Assembly (NCBI GenBank): GCA_046483285.1 | Contig: JAWODN010000076.1 | Location: forward strand, 1-64,000 | Direction: 5' to 3' | Source of the DNA: CAYRTV01 sp046483285 | GTDB lineage: Bacteria > Acidobacteriota > Aminicenantia > Aminicenantales > Aminicenantaceae | Length of the DNA stretch: 64,000 nt | Shown here: piece by piece, positions 25,031 to 33,479 of the stretch | Layout of the letters: each line of letters begins with the position of its first letter | Numbering within the stretch: the stretch's first letter is position 1 | Made by a program: the position numbers and the translations under genes | The notes under the pieces: generated by a model | What the model was told of the DNA's origin: nothing | The model's input: the letters and a program-made list of their open reading frames with translations, nothing else | The model's database searches: none

Positions 25031-25798
25031 TCACTTTCGAATGATATCCCTGTATGTATCGAACAGATCCCTCAGCTGGTCTTCTGTGACAATATATCCG
25101 CTCATATAAATGGACAGATTGGACCTCTGGGAATCGTTGGTCTTCAAAAGAATATATTCCCTCAGCAGCCCGGTGGAATTCCCCGGCTGCAGCTGGATTT
25201 CCACGGACTTTGATTTCCCGGCCGGAATTTTCACAGGACCCTGGATTTCATCCCTGCCGCTCAAAAACAACGCGTTTTTGTGAGACAGATTGACTTCCAA
25301 TTCCAGCTCGCCGGTATTCCTGATGACGGCGTCCGCGGCTAATTTTTCCCCCTCCAGAACCAGTCCTAAATCAATGCTGTACCGGTCCAAACCGATGCGG
25401 GGGCGCGGAGGCACATCAATGGAAGCACTCACCGCCAACTGCACATGGGAACGCCGGGGGTCATTGGAATGAACGTACACATATTTCGTCACATTCCCCG
25501 AGTAGCCGCGGGTGTTGAAGGTGACTTTTATTTCTCCCTTCTCCCCGGGAGAAAGTTTTTTTTGAGAAACCAGGGCGGCCGCGCATCCGCATGAGGTCCG
25601 CACACGCTGAATCTCAAGGACGGCATCTCCTGTATTCTTGAAGGAGAACACATGAGTGACAACCTCACCCTCTTTTATCCGGCCGAAATCCCATTTTTCC
25701 TGACTGAACGTGATTTCAGGTCCTTGGGCGGCGGCCGGACCCACGGAAAGAAAGGCTAAAAAACATATCCAGCCCGGAAAAAAGATTCCTTTGTTCAT
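25031..25798 (-). CDS. Secreted DUF1573 protein
   Basis: A 255-residue exported protein. The signal peptide ends near PAAAQG. A DUF1573 immunoglobulin-like fold follows (about 28-125), with FGRIKEGEVVTHVFSFKNTG and the typical RTSCGCAAALV double cysteine. A second Ig-like domain spans about 130-240. The family's function is unknown; members are periplasmic or surface attached. Start ATG 25798 follows GGAG; a TTG frame upstream is less likely. Confidence 0.85.
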   Translation of the reverse strand: MNKGIFFPGWICFLAFLSVGPAAAQGPEITFSQEKWDFGRIKEGEVVTHVFSFKNTGDAVLEIQRVRTSCGCAAALVSQKKLSPGEKGEIKVTFNTRGYSGNVTKYVYVHSNDPRRSHVQLAVSASIDVPPRPRIGLDRYSIDLGLVLEGEKLAADAVIRNTGELELEVNLSHKNALFLSGRDEIQGPVKIPAGKSKSVEIQLQPGNSTGLLREYILLKTNDSQRSNLSIYMSGYIVTEDQLRDLFDTYRDIIRK

Positions 25799-25875
25799 GG
25801 CTATCCATCTCCTTTTCAATTCCTGACTGCAGCCAGGTCCGGTTTGCTCATTTGAAACGGTTCCCTTGCGGCATG

Positions 25876-25920
25876 GATCAGGGAAAACTCAGGGTAAATA
25901 TTACCATTTTTTCCCTGATC
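25876..25920. promoter_or_regulatory. Nested inverted repeat upstream of the DUF1573 gene
   Basis: A 12-bp perfect dyad (25876-25887 with 25909-25920) encloses a second small dyad GGTAA-ata-TTACC. It lies in the 183-bp gap after the phosphodiesterase gene. It has no T tail, so it is a processing site, operator or insulating hairpin rather than a clear terminator. Confidence 0.4.
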
Positions 25921-25981
25921 AGAAAAGCCGGCCCCGGCAATAAATTTCCCGGGAGGGGTGGTATGGGTGATATGGGGCGGG

Positions 25982-26497
25982 CTATGCGGTGTTATCCAGT
26001 GGAATAATTTCAGCCCGGCGGTTTTCCGCATCCAGGAGAGCCACGGTTTTTTTCCCGGCCAGCCAGCCTCCGGCCTCTCCCGGATTCACCACCAGGCAAT
26101 GGCCTTCTTTGCGGATCTCGGGTTTATGGGTGTGCCCAAATATAATGACATCATAATTTCCGGAATTCAAAAAATCATGAAGCCGGCTGTCCGTATGAGT
26201 GAGTAAAAAATTCAGCCCCTTCCATTCAAAACAAAACGGTTCGGTTTGAATCTCCCCCCATCCCGCCAGTGTGCTTTTCAGTCCCTCCTTCTCACCGTCG
26301 CAATTCCCAAAAACAGCCTTGACCGGGCAGTTTAATTTTTTCAGTTCTCCGGCTGAAAAAGGGGCCACAAAATCTCCGGCATGAATAACCAGGCCGCAAG
26401 ACAACCTATTAAAAAGAGACACCGCTTTTTTCATTGCGTCACGGTTATCATGAGAATCCGACATAATCCCGATAAAGTCAGCCTTTTTCGTATCCAT
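25982..26497 (-). CDS. YfcE/MJ0936-type metallophosphoesterase
   Basis: A 171-residue phosphodiesterase of the calcineurin-like superfamily. All metal motifs are visible: MSDSHDN (12-18), HAGDF, GNCDGE, THTD and GHTH. Relatives hydrolyse phosphodiester model substrates; the natural one is unknown. First gene of the minus-strand group yfcE-DUF1573-yggT-yggU-nupC and divergent from the SH3 gene. Confidence 0.9.
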   Translation of the reverse strand: MDTKKADFIGIMSDSHDNRDAMKKAVSLFNRLSCGLVIHAGDFVAPFSAGELKKLNCPVKAVFGNCDGEKEGLKSTLAGWGEIQTEPFCFEWKGLNFLLTHTDSRLHDFLNSGNYDVIIFGHTHKPEIRKEGHCLVVNPGEAGGWLAGKKTVALLDAENRRAEIIPLDNTA

Positions 26498-26625
26498 GTT
26501 TTTATCTTATCTCTAATCAGGCCTGCGGTAAAGGAATGCGAACAGATTCCCCCTCCTCGCTCCTGGGGCGTTTCTAATCCACGGAGAGGAAAGCCCCCGC
26601 GGGCCCTCCTGTAAAATACCCCGCC

Positions 26626-26655
26626 TTGACAGCCTCACGGATCCTTCTCTATAAT
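26626..26655 (+). promoter_or_regulatory. Consensus sigma-70 promoter
   Basis: TTGACA (26626-26631), 18 bases, TATAAT (26650-26655): both hexamers perfect. Transcription should start near 26662, giving a leader of about 115 nt for the gene at 26777. Confidence 0.85.
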
Positions 26656-26672
26656 TTCAAAAGGCTTCTCAA

Positions 26673-26741
26673 CCTGAAAGAAGAAAAATAAGCGAGGCGG
26701 GACATCCGCAAAAAGCGGAATTTGCCGTTTATTCTTTCAGG
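26673..26741 (+). promoter_or_regulatory. Nested stem-loop in the 5' leader
   Basis: An outer 10-bp stem (26673-26682 with 26732-26741, CCTGAAAGAA/TTCTTTCAGG) encloses a 5-bp hairpin (26705-26709 with 26715-26719). It lies wholly in the leader RNA, ending 35 nt before the start codon. A candidate cis-acting RNA; not a riboswitch class I recognise. Confidence 0.45.
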
Positions 26742-26776
26742 AACCGTCCGAGTTGATTTTTTTCAGGCAGGTCATA

Positions 26777-27982
26777 ATGACATATCCAAAACGAATGCTA
26801 ATCATCGCCTGGTGGTGGAGTGTTTTCTTTTCCGTCTTAATAACCGGCGGCGCCGCGGCCTCTCAGGATATCGAATTGAAGGTGGTCACCGAAGTCGCCA
26901 ATATCCGCACCAATCCTGATATCGGAAGCCCCATATTGCATCAAACTGAAAAGGGCAGCCTGCTGGAATATCTGGACAGGTCCGGAGAATGGTTTCACGT
27001 CCGTTTGCAAACGGAAGAGGGAAAAATTCTGACAGGATACGTCCATAAGAGTTTAGTGGTGGGGCTGGACCCCCTTCCGGTTGAACCGAAATCCAAGCCA
27101 AAAGAACAAAAAAAAGAGGAGATGGCACAAGAAGACCCTCCTGAAGTCGAAATCATTCGTCCGGAAAAAACCAGGACTCAGCAGGAAAGACGTCCCCCCC
27201 GGATAAAACCGGAACGTCCCCCGGTTTTATTCTCATTAAAAGGGGGTTTTCATTATTCCCTCGGCGGCGATCTCAACACAGGAGCAAAGGGCCTGGCGCA
27301 TTATTACCAAAACCGCCTCAATGTCTCCAATCCCGTCCAGCCCGATCCCCATCATCTCAATTATTTAGTGGGTGCTGATATATCCATTCCTCTTTCATCC
27401 AGGTTCTACGTGGGGGTAGGAGGAGATTATTATTCCGGAGAAACCGGAAACACGCTGGAATTCGGGTCCGAAGGCAGTTCCGTCAATGTCATAACCCGCC
27501 CCGGTTTGAAAGCCGTACCCATAAGGTTAACTGCGGACTTTTTCCTGTTCCCTGTTTTGTATATTCGAGCCGGAGTGGAATATTATTTTGCCTCTTGTTC
27601 CTATTATTACCGTTTTTCCCAGGATGATTTTTGGCAGGAATGGACAGGCCGGGCTGAAGCCCGGGGCCCCGGCTTATTGGCTGGATTGGGATTCACTCAA
27701 AATCTGACCCGGAACCTGGATATCTTCGTTGAATCCACGGCGCGGTACGCCGGAATCAGTGGATTTAAAGGAACCAACTCGTATCAGGATTCAACCGGGG
27801 TTTCCTCTGAGGAAACGGGGGAGCTTTATTTTTACCAAGCCCAGGCCGGACCGGAAAAAAAGTTCCCTTTGCTTTTTATCCGCAACCGGAAACCATCGGA
27901 AGCCGGAGTCCTGGACCCGCAAAAAGCCGTAGTGGACTTTTCAGGTGTCTCGGCGGTGTTCGGCTTGAAATTACGCTTTTAA
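26777..27982 (+). CDS. SH3-domain outer-membrane beta-barrel-like protein
   Basis: A 401-residue exported protein. A signal peptide (hydrophobic 8-24, cleavage near GAAAS) is followed by a bacterial SH3 domain (about 35-95: VANIRTNPDIGSPIL ... GYVHKSLV), then a Lys/Pro/Glu-rich linker (about 100-150). The last 240 residues are rich in alternating aromatic strands and end GLKLRF, the C-terminal Phe typical of outer-membrane barrels. It may tie peptidoglycan to the outer membrane. Function unknown. It overlaps the converging methyltransferase by 12 bp. Confidence 0.75.
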   Translation: MTYPKRMLIIAWWWSVFFSVLITGGAAASQDIELKVVTEVANIRTNPDIGSPILHQTEKGSLLEYLDRSGEWFHVRLQTEEGKILTGYVHKSLVVGLDPLPVEPKSKPKEQKKEEMAQEDPPEVEIIRPEKTRTQQERRPPRIKPERPPVLFSLKGGFHYSLGGDLNTGAKGLAHYYQNRLNVSNPVQPDPHHLNYLVGADISIPLSSRFYVGVGGDYYSGETGNTLEFGSEGSSVNVITRPGLKAVPIRLTADFFLFPVLYIRAGVEYYFASCSYYYRFSQDDFWQEWTGRAEARGPGLLAGLGFTQNLTRNLDIFVESTARYAGISGFKGTNSYQDSTGVSSEETGELYFYQAQAGPEKKFPLLFIRNRKPSEAGVLDPQKAVVDFSGVSAVFGLKLRF

Positions 27983-28621
27983 CAGCAATGCGATATGCTG
28001 GGCATGCCCCCCCTTGAACAGGGGAACGGCAGCCGCCACTTCAAAATCAGCCGCTCTGCAAATCCGTGCAAATTCCTGTGGAGTGACCATGTGTATCCGG
28101 GTGGCGCTTTTTTTGATCTTTCTCCGCACCCGCCTTTGCCACTGGTGCAGCCGGTTCTTTTGGTAATACGAACAAATCACCCAATGCGTAGTCACCCGGG
28201 CGTATTCCCGCAAAACCCGGCTGCGTTCGCCGTCTTGGTGGATATGATGGAAAAGGCGCATGGATAAAATTCCCTGAAAGGCCCCGTCCCGGAACGGCAT
28301 GCCCTCCAGGATGTCGCCGGTGACTCCAAGAGTCCGTTCCTCTCCCGCATACCTGCGGTTCGCCAGCGCCCGCTCAACCATGGCATGAGAGATGTCACTG
28401 CTCACCAGCTCTTCTGATTTCATTCTCAACAAGCCGGAAAAGCGACCGTATCCACAGGGAACATCCAAAATCAAGCCGGATCCGCCGCCTGCTTGTTCCA
28501 ACAATCTCCGGATGATCCTGCGCTCACGCCGGTCCACCCATTTCTGATCCCAGCTCCGGTACCGCTTACGTTCATATTCCCGAACTTCATGGGGTTGAAA
28601 CGTATTTTTTTTGAGACTCAT
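27971..28621 (-). CDS. Class I SAM-dependent methyltransferase
   Basis: A 216-residue methyltransferase with motif I LILDVPCGYGRFSGLL, acidic SSDIS after strand 2, and MRLFHHI at motif IV. The basic N-terminus has no ribbon. It follows the glycosidase-like gene with a 4-bp overlap and lies in the LPS-core region, so a sugar or lipid acceptor is plausible but unproven. Confidence 0.82.
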   Translation of the reverse strand: MSLKKNTFQPHEVREYERKRYRSWDQKWVDRRERRIIRRLLEQAGGGSGLILDVPCGYGRFSGLLRMKSEELVSSDISHAMVERALANRRYAGEERTLGVTGDILEGMPFRDGAFQGILSMRLFHHIHQDGERSRVLREYARVTTHWVICSYYQKNRLHQWQRRVRRKIKKSATRIHMVTPQEFARICRAADFEVAAAVPLFKGGHAQHIALLLKA

Positions 28622-29934
28622 TTTAACCCCTTCACCATCGCCGGATGGTCAAAAAACAAATATTTGGGGCTTCCGGACAGCTCAATCCCCACGCCCGGTC
28701 TTTGGATATTTTCCCCGTCCCTGCTAAGAATCCTCTGGGGTTTCCCGCTGAATTCCACCCTTGCCGGCGAGGACTCCGACCACGCCGCCACTAATTCCCG
28801 GGAATCTTTTTGGAAGCGGTACAGGTGAACCCGTCCGGCCACAGTTTTTTTTTGGAACACCGCCCCCGGCAGAATATCCATCAAGGTTTTCAACGCATAA
28901 AATGCGGGCCGTTTGCGCCAGCCTCCCCCGCGGGGATCGATCAGTCCGTAGCCCGGCGCCGCCAATTGCCACCAATACATTCTTTCCACAAAACCAGTGC
29001 ATAGGGCCGGAATCATATACCTGACCATGTAGTCGGCCTGAGTTTCCTCACTGACATTGGGTTTGCCGGCTGCCGGAGAATATTTGCCGGTCCCTTTCAA
29101 AGGCCAATTGAATTCGGTAATCCAAATCCCGGTTGGATTTGGAGAACAGGCGTCCGCTACGGCCTTCAGCAAAACTATTTTTTGGACGGCATTCCAGCCG
29201 AACTGCCGGTTTTCCGGCGCACCCACCCGGTCCACATACAAAAGCGAGCTGATTTTATCAAAATCGACCCGTTTTATGACCGGGGGATACAAATGAAACT
29301 CAAAATCAATAACCGCCGGCCCCACCATACGGATATCAAAATCCGCGGCTGCGGCCGCGGCTTCCCCGGCGAGTTGGGTATACTCCCTGTGGTCCCACAC
29401 CCCCCATTTGGTCCGGTTCCAGGCGTGGCCGATTTCAAAATAGCGGCACCTGCCGGAAAAATTTTTGAAAACCAAATGGAGGAATTCCCTCCACTTCGCA
29501 GGCCGGACCACATCTTCCCGGCATTGCAGCAGACTCAGGACCACATCCAGCCCTTCGGCATGAAGCCGTGCCGCAAACTCCCGGTAATAGTCCAGGCGGT
29601 CTCTGTTCCAGGAAGGGATACGGACAAGTGTGCGCCGGATTCCCGCCTCCCGGAAAGCGGACAGCAGGCGCGCCCACCGCCCTGATTCAGGAGAAACCGC
29701 CACTCCCAATGGCGCAGAAAACGGCACCGGCCGGGCATGCAGCTCCCGCCGGAAACGGAAATACCGGCTGAGCGCCGGTCCCGCTTTCAGCCAATTCGCC
29801 CATAACAGCCGGAGATATCCGCCTCCATACCGAAAATGGCGCCGGAAACGTTCTTCCCGTGATGCGACATTATGGGGCTGGTCCGCATAGGGATTCCAAC
29901 GGAATTCCGGACCGGAATCAAATGAATCAATCAT
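28618..29934 (-). CDS. Glycoside-hydrolase-like TIM-barrel protein
   Basis: A 438-residue protein resembling clan A glycosidases (GH5/GH39 style): VAVSPESGRW, then RRTLVRIPSW, YFEIGHAWNR, and a candidate nucleophile Glu274 in WITEFNWP. The place where such enzymes carry the acid/base Glu (consensus GNE) reads GHA, so hydrolysis is doubtful. No signal peptide is seen, so it is cytoplasmic. It sits between a Kdo-kinase-like gene and a methyltransferase, overlapping the latter by 4 bp, which suggests a role in LPS assembly. An in-frame TTG at 29952 is an alternative start. Confidence 0.6.
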   Translation of the reverse strand: MIDSFDSGPEFRWNPYADQPHNVASREERFRRHFRYGGGYLRLLWANWLKAGPALSRYFRFRRELHARPVPFSAPLGVAVSPESGRWARLLSAFREAGIRRTLVRIPSWNRDRLDYYREFAARLHAEGLDVVLSLLQCREDVVRPAKWREFLHLVFKNFSGRCRYFEIGHAWNRTKWGVWDHREYTQLAGEAAAAAADFDIRMVGPAVIDFEFHLYPPVIKRVDFDKISSLLYVDRVGAPENRQFGWNAVQKIVLLKAVADACSPNPTGIWITEFNWPLKGTGKYSPAAGKPNVSEETQADYMVRYMIPALCTGFVERMYWWQLAAPGYGLIDPRGGGWRKRPAFYALKTLMDILPGAVFQKKTVAGRVHLYRFQKDSRELVAAWSESSPARVEFSGKPQRILSRDGENIQRPGVGIELSGSPKYLFFDHPAMVKGLK

Positions 29935-29961
29935 AAACCCAACCCGGCACAAAGGACCTCA

Positions 29962-30792
29962 TTAAATACGCAGGGCCCGGGCCATTTTTTTTAACTTCAG
30001 TTTTTTTTTGGTTTTGATATACCAGGAAAAAACGGATTTGTTCACCCGGTACCATCCCCAAAACAGGGAGGAGGAATATCCTGGATAGCTCCGAATAAAG
30101 AAACGCTGATATGCCGCGGGAACCCCCAGCCGGATCAGGTTTTTCGCCCTCGACAAAAAACGGATCCGTTTGCGTTCTTTTATTCGGTTGGTATCCAACA
30201 AAAAAAAGCCGTATTCCCCGTTCCTTTTTTTTGAAACCAAGACATTTCCATCTGAAAGATCACGGTGAAGAACGCCTTTTTCATGGCAAACGTAAAGAAA
30301 AGCAGCCAGATGTTTCAGCAGGACCTTTATTTCTATTCCGGAGGGCTCCAAAAACAGCCCTCTTATTTCCACGGCATCCGGGATAAATTCGCAAAAAAAA
30401 TAACCGTTTTCACCGAAATGGTTTTTTGGGGGCTCCAGGAAAGCCGCCGGAGGAGGCGTCGGGATACCCTTTTTCTGGAGAAAACAGCTTCCCCGCCATG
30501 CTTTTTGGGCTTTGGAAAGCTGGAAGCGGGCTTTGAGGCGATCGATTCCGCCGGCGCGGAACTCTTTAGTCACCATGCTTTTTTCTTCCTTTCCGGCTGC
30601 AAAAGAGATGACCCCCACCCGGTTTCTTCCTTCCAGCAGCAGCCTCATATCCGGATGGGACCAAAGGTTGCCCGGGGGACAGAACATCTTGATCCATTCC
30701 GAATGATCATAAGCTTTATGAATCCGGCCGGAGAATTTTCCGCAAGTCAGAATTCTACTGAATTCATTCTGTTCATCCACCATTTTTTTCAT
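29962..30792 (-). CDS. LPS-core kinase-like protein (KdkA/WaaP type)
   Basis: A 276-residue protein of the eukaryotic-like lipopolysaccharide kinase group. The catalytic loop HRDLSDGNVLV and the metal-binding FFLLDTNRI (DFG equivalent) are clear. An N-terminal lysine region precedes KARFQLSKAQKAWRG, similar to RfaP/InaA proteins that phosphorylate Kdo or heptose of inner core. The start is at ATG 30792, with ATG 30783 better spaced from GGGAG. Divergent from the Trm112 gene and upstream of the glycosidase-like gene. Confidence 0.82.
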   Translation of the reverse strand: MKKMVDEQNEFSRILTCGKFSGRIHKAYDHSEWIKMFCPPGNLWSHPDMRLLLEGRNRVGVISFAAGKEEKSMVTKEFRAGGIDRLKARFQLSKAQKAWRGSCFLQKKGIPTPPPAAFLEPPKNHFGENGYFFCEFIPDAVEIRGLFLEPSGIEIKVLLKHLAAFLYVCHEKGVLHRDLSDGNVLVSKKRNGEYGFFLLDTNRIKERKRIRFLSRAKNLIRLGVPAAYQRFFIRSYPGYSSSLFWGWYRVNKSVFSWYIKTKKKLKLKKMARALRI

Positions 30793-30934
30793 ACTCCCGG
30801 GTAAAATATCACTCCCGGATTTTCCTGTCAAACCAAAGGATCCCCCGGCCCGCTCATCATCCGGATTGGTTAAAATAATCCAGAATAGACAAAGGGGGGA
30901 TGGTTGAGCTAACATAATGAAATAGGAGTTAATG

Positions 30935-31123
30935 ATGACCCTAGATAAACATCTTCTGGACATTCTGGCCTGTCCCGTCTGTAAAACCGAGGTCAAAATC
31001 ACCCGGGATAAAAACGGCCTTAAATGCACCAAATGCCACCGCGTTTATCCCATCAAAGATGATATTCCTGTGATGCTCATCGATGAGGCTGAGATTGACC
31101 CCGAAAAACAGGTTGAAGATTGA
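30935..31123 (+). CDS. Trm112-family zinc-ribbon protein
   Basis: A 62-residue protein of the YcaR/UPF0434 type. It has CPVC and CTKC zinc pairs and the YPIKDDIPVML end typical of the family. Trm112 proteins stabilise methyltransferases or accompany LPS genes in Gram-negatives; the methyltransferase at 27971 is a possible partner. AGGAG (30924-30928) favours ATG 30935 over 30932. Its end overlaps the next gene by 41 bp if that gene starts at 31083. Confidence 0.9.
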   Translation: MTLDKHLLDILACPVCKTEVKITRDKNGLKCTKCHRVYPIKDDIPVMLIDEAEIDPEKQVED

Positions 31124-32150
31124 CCCGGACGGGCTGAAAAAAATTCTTATAATCCGTCTCCGCCGGATCGGGGATATCGTCATGACCACGCCGGCGATTC
31201 ACCATCTTCGCCGGACTTTTCCTCATGCAGAGATATCATATGTGGTGGAGTTTCCTTATGCGGATCTGTTGTCCGGGCATCCCGATTTGGATCAGGTTCT
31301 GGAGCTGCCTCCCCGCGCCGGTTTATCCCGGTTCACCTCTCTCATTCAGCGTATACGAAAAGGCAACTATGATGCTGCGGTGGATTTTCACGGCGGTCCC
31401 CGGGCGGCGTGGATCACGCTTCTCTCCGGCGCCCGCTGGAAAATCGGTTACAAAGTCAAGTACAGGCACTTTATCTACCATTCCCGCCTCTCCCGCAGTC
31501 CGGAAACCGGCCCTGTTCATTCCGTTGAAAACCATATCAACCTGGCGGCCTTGCTGGGAGGACAAAAAACAAACATCCCAAGGCTCCGCATTGCCTCCCC
31601 GCAAATTCAAGAACACCGAAAAATCGAAACCTTTATCCAAAATTCCGGCCTGAGCCGCCAGAAGCTGGTCACGATACATGTTGGAGCCGGCAACCGCTTT
31701 CGGGACTGGGGGGAAGCAAATATGATTCAGCTGTGCCGTGAGCTGAACGCGTTGCCTGAAACGTCCGTGGTGATGGTAGGAGCCGGGGAAGAGACCGCTG
31801 CGGCGGAAAGAATCTCCGGCCGTTCCCGGAGTAACCGGAACAAAATATATTCCCTGGCCGGCCGGTTAAACCTGCGGGAATTGGCCGCCCTCATCGAAAG
31901 GTCCCGTGTTTTTGTCGGCCCTGACAGCGGACCTATGCATATCGCCGCCGCCACGGAAACACCCATTGTCGCCTGCTTCGGACCCACTCTTCCCGCTCAT
32001 TTCGCTCCCTGGCGCTCACGCCACACCATCCTTCAGACCCAAATCGACTGCCGCCCTTGCCGCCAGCGAAATTGTGTCCACGGAGATTTCCGCTGCATCC
32101 GGTCCATTCCTCCGGAAAAAGTCTTCCGCGCCTGTCTGAAGTATTTATAA
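31083..32150 (+). CDS. Glycosyltransferase family 9 (heptosyltransferase-like)
   Basis: A 355-residue GT-B transferase that adds heptose to the LPS core or a relative. N-terminal KILIIRLRRIGDIVMTTPAI; C-terminal TIHVGAGNRFRDWGEANM, then SLAGRLNLRELAALIERS with VGPDSGPMHIAAA, the GT9 donor-binding signature. Start uncertain: ATG 31083 or TTG 31113, both inside the Trm112 gene. A CRPCRQRNC cluster near the end is common in this family. With RfaE1 downstream, ADP-heptose chemistry is likely. Confidence 0.9.
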   Translation: MRLRLTPKNRLKIDPDGLKKILIIRLRRIGDIVMTTPAIHHLRRTFPHAEISYVVEFPYADLLSGHPDLDQVLELPPRAGLSRFTSLIQRIRKGNYDAAVDFHGGPRAAWITLLSGARWKIGYKVKYRHFIYHSRLSRSPETGPVHSVENHINLAALLGGQKTNIPRLRIASPQIQEHRKIETFIQNSGLSRQKLVTIHVGAGNRFRDWGEANMIQLCRELNALPETSVVMVGAGEETAAAERISGRSRSNRNKIYSLAGRLNLRELAALIERSRVFVGPDSGPMHIAAATETPIVACFGPTLPAHFAPWRSRHTILQTQIDCRPCRQRNCVHGDFRCIRSIPPEKVFRACLKYL

Positions 32151-32186
32151 TTCCGGAAATATAAAACCTTCGGTCCCTGTCCTTAT

Positions 32187-32215
32187 TTGAACTTTTTGGC
32201 GGTCTGGTATATCAT
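32187..32215 (+). promoter_or_regulatory. Possible sigma-70 promoter of the O-antigen ligase operon
   Basis: TTGAAC (32187-32192), 17 bases, TATCAT (32210-32215) with TGG just before the -10. It lies in the 150-bp gap before the ligase gene. Confidence 0.45.
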
Positions 32216-32275
32216 CTCTTGGATAATGATTCCGAACCCGGCCGGAGGGTCAATGGAAAGACAGGAGACAGCAAA

Positions 32276-32317
32276 ATGACAGTGCCGGGTTTCAGCATGG
32301 ATGGTCACTATGAATGA
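32276..32317 (+). CDS. 13-codon leader peptide ORF
   Basis: ATG 32276 has a good RBS (GGAG 8 bases before) and encodes a 13-residue peptide ending at TGA 32315-32317, which overlaps the ATG at 32310 of the ligase gene. The ligase itself has no RBS, so it may depend on reinitiation after this leader. Existence rests only on RBS and overlap. Confidence 0.35.
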   Translation: MTVPGFSMDGHYE

Positions 32318-33479
32318 AAATGAGATAAAAAAACCTCTCATTTTACTGGCATTCGCTTTAATCTTATATGCGCTTTTTTCTCTGCTGTCTATAACGCTGA
32401 GCCAGATTTTTTTAGGGTTCGCTCTGGTTTTCTGGGTTTATCTGCTGGCCAAAAAAGCCATACGTTTCGCTTTCCCTGGTTTTTTTTGGGGATTGATCGC
32501 GTACGCCGCTCTTTCCTTGCTGTCCTCGGCTATGTCCCATAATCCTTCGGTAAGCTTCGCCCATTCACGCAAATTGCTTCTTTTTTTGGTCGTCCCGATG
32601 GCTTTCGCCGGTCTCCAGCATCGAATCCATATCTCCCGGGTCAAAGCCGCCCTCTTGGCCAGCGGGTCGATCAGTGTTGTTTTCTCGCTGCTTTATTTCG
32701 CATTACGGGCTCAGCCCGGTGAGCGGATCCGGGGGTTCATGGACCATTATATGACCCAGGCCGGCCTGCTGCTCTTATTCTGCGCTGTGGCTCTCAGTTT
32801 GTTTTTTTTCGAAAAAAGAAAGATCCGCTATGTCTGGGGATCGGTATTTGTTTTGGCCTCCGTCGCTTTGATTTTGACCCTGACCCGGAATGCCTGGGTC
32901 GGGCTGTTGGTGGTTTTCTTTGTTCTGCTGCTTCTCTATAAACCAAAGGCCCTCATTCTGCTCCCGGTCGGAATCGGCCTGTTTTACATAGCCAGCCCCG
33001 CCCATATCAAAAACCGGGCTTTGAGCATATTCAATCCCCAGAGCTATTCCAATGCCCAGCGCATCGAATATATAAAGGCCGGCATCGAGATCATAAAGGA
33101 TTATCCCTTCTTCGGAACCGGCCCTCACACCGTCCATGTGGTTTTCCAAAAACCGGAATACCGTCTTTCAGAAGACGCCCGTCAAAACGTCCATCTTCAC
33201 AACAATCCCATTCAAATCGCCGCAGAAAGAGGCCTGCCGGCCTTAGCCGCTTGGATCATTTTTTTGGTATGGGCTTTCATTTCCCTGGTCAAACTTCTAA
33301 AAAACAAAAATCCTGAGCTCTTTGCCCTGACATCAGCGGCGCTGGCCTCTCTGCTGGCCATGACTGTCGCCGGACTGTTCGAATACAACTTCGGAGATTC
33401 CGAAGTGGTGACTCTGTTTCTTTTTATTCTCACCCTGCCCTTCAGCCGGAAACGTGTCTTCAGAAAATCGCAGCAATGA
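32310..33479 (+). CDS. O-antigen ligase/polymerase-like membrane protein
   Basis: A 389-residue polytopic protein (about ten to eleven helices) of the Wzy_C family. The key periplasmic loop contains NVHLHNNPIQIAAERGLPAL with the conserved His and Asn, and LTRNAWVGL carries the family arginine. Such proteins join undecaprenyl-linked O-chains to lipid A core or polymerise repeats; ligase versus polymerase cannot be resolved. ATG 32310 overlaps the leader ORF stop; ATG 32301 is an alternative. Overlaps the PHP gene by 4 bp. Confidence 0.85.
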   Translation: MNENEIKKPLILLAFALILYALFSLLSITLSQIFLGFALVFWVYLLAKKAIRFAFPGFFWGLIAYAALSLLSSAMSHNPSVSFAHSRKLLLFLVVPMAFAGLQHRIHISRVKAALLASGSISVVFSLLYFALRAQPGERIRGFMDHYMTQAGLLLLFCAVALSLFFFEKRKIRYVWGSVFVLASVALILTLTRNAWVGLLVVFFVLLLLYKPKALILLPVGIGLFYIASPAHIKNRALSIFNPQSYSNAQRIEYIKAGIEIIKDYPFFGTGPHTVHVVFQKPEYRLSEDARQNVHLHNNPIQIAAERGLPALAAWIIFLVWAFISLVKLLKNKNPELFALTSAALASLLAMTVAGLFEYNFGDSEVVTLFLFILTLPFSRKRVFRKSQQ

